Positions 1 to 4,623 of a DNA stretch of 6,239 nt are shown here, piece after piece. How positions within the stretch are numbered: the stretch's first letter is position 1; every line of letters begins with the position of its first letter. The notes under the pieces were generated by a model that made no database searches, was not told where the DNA came from, and saw only the letters and a program-made list of their open reading frames with translations. The DNA lies in the NCBI GenBank assembly GCA_029861675.1, contig JAOTYV010000276.1, positions 1 through 6,239 on the forward strand, given 5' to 3'. The translations under genes were made by a program, and so were the position numbers. The stretch comes from Alphaproteobacteria bacterium (GTDB taxonomy: Bacteria; Pseudomonadota; Alphaproteobacteria; UBA8366).

Positions 1-1107
1 CTGGTCAAACCGGGCGATACGGTGCGCCATGGCGACATCATCGCCGTGATCGAGACGCAAAAGGGCGCAATCGAAATCGAGGTGTTCGAGGATGGCACGG
101 TCGGTGCGCTCCTGGTTGATCCCGGCGCGACGGTGCCTGTTGGCACGCCCATGGCGGAAATTTCCAATGGGCGAGATACCGAACCCTCCCCGGCGGCAGT
201 CGAAGCGAAGATAGCGGATGCGGCGCAGCCGGTTGCGGTGTCGGCCGCCGCACCTCCAGTTCCCGTCGCCGCGCTGGCCGCGGACGGGCGGGCGTCGCCG
301 GCTGCGCGCCGGATGGCGGCGGCGGAAGGGATCGACCTTGCGACGATCCACGGCAGCGGACCTGATGGGGCAATCCTGCTTGCTGATGTGGCGGCGGCGG
401 CCAGCGTACCGACTGATACGAAAAGGCCAGCGACGGGCATCGACCTCGACGCCATGCGGCGGGCGATTGCCGCCGCGATGGCGCGGTCGAAGCGCGAAAT
501 TCCTCATTTCTATTTAATACATACGATCGACATGCACGCGGTGTCCCAGTGGCTCACCCAAACCAACGCTGACCGGCCGCCGGCGGAGCGGGTGCTCGCC
601 GGCGTCTTGATGATGAAGGCGGTTGCCCTCGCGCTGCGGCGATATCCCGAATTCAACGGATTTTTTGAAGATGATGCGTTCCGCGGCGCGGAAGCGGTTC
701 ATATTGGAACCGCCATAGCGATCCGGGGCGGCGGTCTCGTGGCGCCCGCGGTGCATCATGTGGATCAGCTATCGCTCGACGTGCTGATGAAAACGCTGCG
801 CGACCTGACGGGGCGCGTCCGCGCCGGCCGGATTCGCAGTTCCGAACTGACGGATCCGACGGTCACGGTCTCCAGCCTCGGTGAACGTGGCGTGGAGGCC
901 CTGTACGGTGTCATTTATCCGCCGCAGGTCGCCCTGGTCGGTTTCGGCAGTGTGATCGAGCGCCCGTGGGTGGAAGACGGCAAAATTGTTGCGCGTATGG
1001 TCGTCACCGCTACCTTGTCGGCGGATCATCGCGCCAGCGACGGCCATCGCGGCGCGTTGTTTCTGAGAGCGATCGGCGACCTGCTGCAAGATCCGGAGGC
1101 CTTATGA
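1..1107 (+). CDS. 2-oxoacid dehydrogenase E2 subunit (dihydrolipoamide acyltransferase), 5' partial
   Basis: This is the acyltransferase core of a pyruvate/acetoin/branched-chain-type dehydrogenase complex, which moves an acyl group from E1 via a lipoyl arm to CoA. The frame is open from base 1, so the start and roughly the first 20-25 residues lie upstream; a GTG at 22 falls inside the lipoyl domain and is not the start. Visible parts in order (residue 1 = codon at base 1): the rest of a lipoyl domain with the lipoyl-lysine motif ETQKGA (K21); an Ala/Pro-rich linker; a peripheral-subunit (E1/E3)-binding domain around residues 97-133 (SPAARRMAAAEGID, then GSGPDGAI); and the catalytic domain from about 145, ending with the signature DHRASDG, where H343 and D347 match the catalytic His and Asp. 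There is only one lipoyl domain, as in many alphaproteobacterial E2s. E1 and E3 genes are not visible, so the substrate is open; pyruvate or acetoin are the first guesses. The stop overlaps the next gene's start (ATGA). Confidence 0.93.
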   Translation: MVKPGDTVRHGDIIAVIETQKGAIEIEVFEDGTVGALLVDPGATVPVGTPMAEISNGRDTEPSPAAVEAKIADAAQPVAVSAAAPPVPVAALAADGRASPAARRMAAAEGIDLATIHGSGPDGAILLADVAAAASVPTDTKRPATGIDLDAMRRAIAAAMARSKREIPHFYLIHTIDMHAVSQWLTQTNADRPPAERVLAGVLMMKAVALALRRYPEFNGFFEDDAFRGAEAVHIGTAIAIRGGGLVAPAVHHVDQLSLDVLMKTLRDLTGRVRAGRIRSSELTDPTVTVSSLGERGVEALYGVIYPPQVALVGFGSVIERPWVEDGKIVARMVVTATLSADHRASDGHRGALFLRAIGDLLQDPEAL

Positions 1108-1358
1108 ACGAGAACGAAATCAAAGCTGCCTTGTTGGACGAATTGGCGAGAATCGCGCCGGATATCGATGCGGCGGATGTGGATGCCGCCGGCGACCTGC
1201 GCGAGGAATTCGATATCGATTCCATGGATTTCCTCAATCTGGTGACCGCCTTGCATGAGCGCCTCGGCATTGCCATCGCGGAAAGCGACTACCGCCAGCT
1301 CGGTACGCTGGAAAATGCCATAAGTTTTCTCGGCAAGTCGGCGGACGATGCGGCGTAG
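1104..1358 (+). CDS. Acyl carrier protein (phosphopantetheine-binding), 84 aa
   Basis: This is a small acidic carrier protein of normal ACP length (84 residues). The attachment motif is DIDSMD, with S40 as the expected 4'-phosphopantetheine serine, close to the DSL/DSM motif of the family; the hydrophobic pattern around it (FLNLVTALHERLGI) fits helices II and III. The start is the ATG at 1104, overlapping the E2 stop as ATGA and preceded by GGAGG at 1095-1099, inside the E2 coding sequence, so the two are probably translationally coupled. It is divergent from the housekeeping AcpP (no typical DSLDTVE stretch), and no fatty-acid synthesis gene is next to it. Its partner is therefore unknown. 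Pairing with an E2 suggests, as inference only, that it accepts or delivers an acyl group linked to the oxoacid dehydrogenase, or supports lipoate/octanoate supply. The carrier fold is clear; the role is not. Confidence 0.88.
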   Translation: MNENEIKAALLDELARIAPDIDAADVDAAGDLREEFDIDSMDFLNLVTALHERLGIAIAESDYRQLGTLENAISFLGKSADDAA

Positions 1359-1371
1359 CGCGCCATCACGG

Positions 1372-1412
1372 CTGATTTAGGTCAAAGCGCTTGAGCGCGC
1401 CCGTCCTAGTAT
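1372..1412 (+). promoter_or_regulatory. FNR/FixK-type box with class II-spaced -10 element
   Basis: CTGATTTAGGTCAA at 1372-1385 matches the FNR/FixK half-site pattern TTGAY-N4-RTCAA at 9 of 10 defined positions. A -10-like TAGTAT lies at 1407-1412 (4 of 6 to TATAAT, keeping the A at position 2 and T at position 6). A transcript starting at about 1419-1420 would put the box centre (1378.5) at about -40.5 to -41.5, the standard spacing for class II activation by FNR/CRP-family proteins. It would leave a leader of about 31 bases before the GTG at 1451. No good -35 hexamer is needed in such promoters and none is evident. The site is read by eye, without a scored matrix. Confidence 0.6.
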
Positions 1413-1450
1413 TAGCAATAGGCGAAACCGATTCGGGACGGGTCAGACAA

Positions 1451-2023
1451 GTGAGTATTCCCATCAAGATTACCTTCCGGAATGTTGACGCGTCTCCCGC
1501 CGTGGAGGCGAAAATCCGGGAAGCCGCCGAAAAGCTGGAGCATTTCGACACACGGATTCAGTGGTGCAATGTAGCGGTCGAGGGCGTCGACAAGCATAAG
1601 CACAAGGGCGGCCTTTATCGGGTGTCTTTGAACATGGGTGTTCCGGGCAAGACCCTTCATGTCAATCGGGCCGGTCCTAAAAACGCCGCCCATACCGATA
1701 TTTACGTAGCCATCCGTGACGCCTTCAATGCGGCGGTACGGCAGGTGGAGGATCATGCACGTATCCGTCGCGACGACGTCAAGACGCATGAAACACCGTT
1801 GCATGGACAGGTCGCGCGCCTTCTGGCGGAACAGGATTACGGGTTCATCGAGACCTCGACCGGCGAGGAAATATATTTCCATCGCAACAGCGTCATCAAC
1901 GACAACTTCGACGCTCTCGAGGTCGGCAGCGAAGTGAGGCTTGAGGTTGCCTACGGCGAAAGTGAAAAAGGGCCGCAAGCAACGACGGTCAAGCCGATCG
2001 GCAAACATCACATTGTCGGGTGA
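1451..2023 (+). CDS. hpf: HPF/RaiA-family ribosome hibernation protein fused to a cold-shock domain
   Basis: This 190-residue protein should bind the 30S decoding region and hold ribosomes inactive under stress, as HPF/RaiA/YfiA (S30AE family) proteins do. Residues 1 to about 105 form the S30AE domain (IPIKITFRNVDASPAVEAKI at the N-terminus; basic HKHKGG near residue 60; helix DIYVAIRDAFNAAVRQVEDH). Residues 118 to about 185 form a cold-shock OB-fold with RNP1-like YGFIET (Y130-I133) and RNP2-like IYFHRN (I141-H144). The C-terminal dimerisation domain of Gram-positive long HPF is absent; the cold-shock domain takes its place. The frame is open further up, to a TTG at 1391, but the GTG at 1451 is preferred: homology begins there, the extra 20 residues look unrelated, and 1391 lies upstream of the predicted transcription start. 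Its Shine-Dalgarno is weak. It probably heads a two-gene unit with the primase-polymerase and is probably under FNR/FixK-type control. Confidence 0.9.
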   Translation: MSIPIKITFRNVDASPAVEAKIREAAEKLEHFDTRIQWCNVAVEGVDKHKHKGGLYRVSLNMGVPGKTLHVNRAGPKNAAHTDIYVAIRDAFNAAVRQVEDHARIRRDDVKTHETPLHGQVARLLAEQDYGFIETSTGEEIYFHRNSVINDNFDALEVGSEVRLEVAYGESEKGPQATTVKPIGKHHIVG

Positions 2024-2825
2024 CGGCGTCGGGCCGTCGGCCGATTTGACGGCGATTGCGTACGGCTATCTTGACCGCGGTTGGTCGGTGGTGCCCGTCA
2101 AGCCGCGCGAAAAAGTGCCGTTGGTCGCATGGCGTGCCTATCAGGACCGGCTTCCGACGCGTGAGGAATTGGGGACCTGGTTCCGTCGTTGGCCGGACGC
2201 CAACATCGGCATCATCACGGGGCAAATATCCAACCTCGTCGTTCTTGATATCGACCCGCGACATGGCGGGGACGAGAGTCTGGACCGGCTTGCTCTGCGC
2301 TCTGGCCGGTTGCCGCCGACATTGACCGTGCGGACCGGCGGCGGAGGCCGGCACTTCTATTTCACCGCATTGGCCGAACCGGCCGCGTTGCCCAGCAGGG
2401 TGAGCCTTGCGCAAGGCATAGATGTCCGTGCCGAAGGCGGTATGGTGGTCGCGCCGCCATCTGTTCATCCGTCGGGGCGACGATACGAATGGGTGACAGG
2501 CGGGGATAGCTGTCAGGACGCCGTGCCGCTGCCGCATTGGCTCGTTGCGTTGATCCGTGCCGAAAGCCGCCGGTCCGCGCACGATCCTGGGTATTGGCGG
2601 CAGCTCGTTGCCGACGGTGTAGAGCAAGGGGCGAGAAACGAAACGATCGCATCCTTATCCGGCCATCTGATGCGATGCGGCGTCGATGTCGATGTCATAA
2701 AGGAATTGCTGGTGTGCTGGAATCGGATACGCGTCCGTCCGCCGTTGGATGACACCGAGGTCTTGCGGACGGTCGACAGCATCCGCCGAACGCACCAGCG
2801 GCATCAGGAGGCCGGCTGCGACTAG
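2013..2825 (+). CDS. Stand-alone bifunctional primase-polymerase (Prim-Pol + PriCT-like tail)
   Basis: The product is an archaeo-eukaryotic-type primase-polymerase, a fold that makes primers and extends DNA, usually in plasmid or phage replication. Numbering from the TTG at 2013 (270 residues): N-terminal GYLDRGWSVVPV around 17-28; motif I LDIDPRHGG with metal ligands D79 and D81; motif II GGGRHFYF with H114; motif III GIDVRAEGG with D137, followed by VVAPPSVHPSG, typical of the family. From about residue 190 a helical tail (GVEQGARNETIASLSGHLM, later CWNRIRVRPPL and EVLRTVDSI) resembles the PriCT-1 primase C-terminal domain. No Walker A/helicase module follows, so it is much shorter than plasmid primase-helicases. 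The start is uncertain: GTG 1962, TTG 2013 and TTG 2046 are all in frame with weak ribosome sites. 2013 was chosen as a short overlap with the upstream gene; the residues before it look like out-of-frame reading of the cold-shock domain. All catalytic residues are present, so it does not look decayed. Confidence 0.85.
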   Translation: MSGDGVGPSADLTAIAYGYLDRGWSVVPVKPREKVPLVAWRAYQDRLPTREELGTWFRRWPDANIGIITGQISNLVVLDIDPRHGGDESLDRLALRSGRLPPTLTVRTGGGGRHFYFTALAEPAALPSRVSLAQGIDVRAEGGMVVAPPSVHPSGRRYEWVTGGDSCQDAVPLPHWLVALIRAESRRSAHDPGYWRQLVADGVEQGARNETIASLSGHLMRCGVDVDVIKELLVCWNRIRVRPPLDDTEVLRTVDSIRRTHQRHQEAGCD

Positions 2826-2830
2826 CGGGA

Positions 2831-2888
2831 GGGTCGGCGTCGTGCCGGCAATTCTCGGGTATATGCGGCCGCAACCCGACCCATTTTT
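2831..2888 (+). terminator. Possible Rho-independent terminator after the primase-polymerase gene
   Basis: The RNA could fold two ways just before a run of five T (2884-2888). An outer 7-bp stem pairs GGGTCGG (2831-2837) with CCGACCC (2876-2882). A shorter, competing stem pairs TCGGGT (2855-2860) with ACCCGA (2874-2879) and encloses the self-complementary TGCGGCCGCA (2864-2873). The outer stem ends one base before the T-run, but its loop is long, and the T-run is short and followed by CCC. This is a plausible but weak terminator separating the two transcription units. Confidence 0.35.
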
Positions 2889-2908
2889 CCCGCTTTCCAA
2901 TGTGTTCA

Positions 2909-2922
2909 TTGATTTGAATCAT
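2909..2922 (+). promoter_or_regulatory. FNR/FixK-type box upstream of the bPGM-OtsB gene
   Basis: TTGATTTGAATCAT matches the FNR consensus TTGAT-N4-ATCAA at 9 of 10 defined positions. It lies in the 190-base gap, centred about 100 bases before the ATG at 3016. At class II spacing the -10 would fall near 2945-2950, where CACAGT is only a 3-of-6 match, so the promoter itself is less convincing than the operator. The downstream gene is the natural target because no gene diverges here. The rest of the gap (2923-3015) shows no gene that I can support. Confidence 0.5.
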
Positions 2923-3015
2923 CCCGCGTTTTGGCTGCGGGCCGCACAGTCACAGGCAGTTGGGTTGGCGTTCGCGCCGGCAGTCCAAGTCATTGAGCGG
3001 CAAGACATGCGGTAG

Positions 3016-4623
3016 ATGGAAATGCCAAAAGCCAGCGATGCCGTTTCAGATTCCGATGCCCGCCAGACGGCAGAGATTCAGGCCGATCGCTATGACGCCA
3101 TTCTCGTCGATCTGGACGGGGTCGTGACGCGAACCGCCTCGGTGCACGCGGCGGCGTGGAAATCCGCATTTGATTCATTTCTACGCGAGCGGTCTGCGCG
3201 CTTGAGCACGGCCTTCGTTCCGTTCGATGCGAAATCCGACTACTCGGACTATGTGGACGGCAAGCCGCGCGCCGATGGCGTTCGCGGCTTTCTCGAATCC
3301 CGAGGCATCATTCTTCCTCCCGGGGACTCGCGCGACTCCCCCGACACCGAAACCGTATGCGGCTTGGCAAATCGGAAGAATGCGTTGTTTTTGGAACGCA
3401 TCCGCAATAACGGCGTGCAGGTATATCGATCGACGATCGAGTTTTTGGCCGACCTCAAAGACCGAGGCTTTAAATCCGCAGTGGTTTCTTCCAGTCGGAA
3501 TTGCGCCGCGATTCTGGAAGCCGCCGGCCAGGCGCATTCCTTCGATACGCGCGTCGATGGCTGCGATCTTGATGACGGTTGGCTGTCCGGCAAGCCGGCT
3601 CCGGACATGTTCCTGGAGGCGGCCCGCCGACTGGGGGTCGATCCGTCGCGATGCATTGTCGTGGAAGACGCGTTGGCGGGGGTGGACGCGGGAAGTGATG
3701 GAGGATTCGGTTTGGTCGTGGGCGTTGCCCGCAACGACAATGGTCGGGAGATGCGAGCGCACGGTGCGGATATCGTTGTGTCCGACCTCGCGGAGCTGTC
3801 GATTATCGGCGATCGCGCGGGCCCGCCGTCCGATTCCGCGGGCGAGATTTCACCTGCCGACCTCGCCACGGTTATCGTCGAGCAATGCGGCGACCGCAAG
3901 CTGGCGCTGTTCCTCGACTACGACGGCACGTTGACGCCAATCGTCGCCCGGCCGGAGGACGCGGTGCTCTCCGATACGATGCACCGGTTGCTCGAGCGGC
4001 TGAGCCGGCGCCATGTTGTGGGCGTTATCAGCGGCCGCGCGCGCGCGGATATCGAAGAGCGCGTCGGAATACCCGGCCTGTATTACGCGGGCAGTCATGG
4101 CTTCGATATCTCCTGTCCAGGGAACCGGCAATTCCATCACGCGGAAGGCCGCGAATTCGTTCCTGCGGTGCAAAGGGCCGAAGAAGATCTTAGGTCTGCA
4201 TTGCACGGTATTCCGGGTGCACTGGTGGAAGGCAAGACGTATTCGGTCGCGGTTCATTATCGGCTTGTCGACCGGGACAAGCAGCATCTGGTGCGGTCGG
4301 CGGTGGACGCTGTTGCTGCCCGCTATCCGAACCTTCGCCGGACGACTGGGAAGATGGTTTTCGAATTGCTGCCGAATATCGATTGGGACAAGGGCCGGGC
4401 GGTGACGTGGCTTTTGCACGCCATGGGTCTGGAGCCGCCGGATGCAATGCCCGTTTATATCGGCGACGACGTTACCGACGAAGACGCCTTCGCGACGGTG
4501 TCCGCCGATGGGATCGGCGTGCTTGTCGCCGACGCTCCGCGGGCCACGCAGGCGCGCTATCGCCTGGCGGGGCCTGATGCCGTGATGCGGTTGTTCGAGC
4601 ATCTGTCCGGTGTGTCCGGATGA
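3016..4623 (+). CDS. otsB: Beta-phosphoglucomutase-like HAD / trehalose-6-phosphate phosphatase fusion
   Basis: This 535-residue protein carries two HAD-superfamily enzymes in series. Residues about 27-260 resemble beta-phosphoglucomutase (beta-glucose-1-P to glucose-6-P): motif I VDLDGVV with D32 and D34, cap-hinge segment YVDGKPRADGVRGFL, motif II S158 (VVSSSRN), motif III K193 (SGKPAPDMF), motif IV E217/D218 (VEDALAGVDAG). After a Gly/Pro/Ser linker, residues about 285-530 are a trehalose-6-P phosphatase: FLDYDGTLTPI with D301 and D303, S339 (VISGRA), GSHGFD, K459 (WDKGRAV), and YIGDDVTDEDAF with D484 and D485. All core catalytic residues are present in both halves. ATG 3016 and ATG 3022 are equally plausible starts; neither has a strong ribosome site (GGTAG at 3011-3015 would serve 3022), and both lie ahead of the domain. 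The stop overlaps the GH65 start as ATGA. The same two modules precede a GH65 module in mycobacterial OtsB1. No OtsA is visible in the window. Confidence 0.92.
   Translation: MEMPKASDAVSDSDARQTAEIQADRYDAILVDLDGVVTRTASVHAAAWKSAFDSFLRERSARLSTAFVPFDAKSDYSDYVDGKPRADGVRGFLESRGIILPPGDSRDSPDTETVCGLANRKNALFLERIRNNGVQVYRSTIEFLADLKDRGFKSAVVSSSRNCAAILEAAGQAHSFDTRVDGCDLDDGWLSGKPAPDMFLEAARRLGVDPSRCIVVEDALAGVDAGSDGGFGLVVGVARNDNGREMRAHGADIVVSDLAELSIIGDRAGPPSDSAGEISPADLATVIVEQCGDRKLALFLDYDGTLTPIVARPEDAVLSDTMHRLLERLSRRHVVGVISGRARADIEERVGIPGLYYAGSHGFDISCPGNRQFHHAEGREFVPAVQRAEEDLRSALHGIPGALVEGKTYSVAVHYRLVDRDKQHLVRSAVDAVAARYPNLRRTTGKMVFELLPNIDWDKGRAVTWLLHAMGLEPPDAMPVYIGDDVTDEDAFATVSADGIGVLVADAPRATQARYRLAGPDAVMRLFEHLSGVSG

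Noticed and set aside
1387..1398. GCGC-TTGA-GCGC mini-hairpin after the ACP gene as a terminator
   Set aside because: The stem is only 4 bp with no T-run, and it lies between the FNR-like box and the -10 element, so chance is the simpler reading.
1391..1450. N-terminal extension of the HPF gene from TTG 1391
   Set aside because: The added residues do not resemble the S30AE family start and the region overlaps the predicted promoter and transcription start.
1941..2012. Longer start of the primase-polymerase at TTG 1941 or GTG 1962
   Set aside because: The added basic segment reads like an out-of-frame shadow of the cold-shock domain. GTG 1962 cannot be fully excluded, since no start has a strong ribosome site.
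2749..3015. Open frame of 88 codons spanning the primase end and the intergenic gap
   Set aside because: It begins inside the primase-polymerase gene, shows no recognisable domain, runs through the hairpin and the FNR-like box, and simply ends at a TAG abutting the next ATG.
3850..4602. Long minus-strand frame of 250 codons opposite the OtsB domain
   Set aside because: A GC-rich shadow of a gene with full catalytic motifs; its translation shows no domain. The same holds for the minus-strand frames at 1412-2011, 1989-2627 and 3249-3899.
4620..4623. Frameshift or broken gene between the HAD-OtsB and GH65 parts
   Set aside because: The ATGA overlap gives a clean stop and an ATG right where the GH65 N-terminal domain begins, and coding sense is continuous on each side, so two intact genes are more likely than a decayed fusion.
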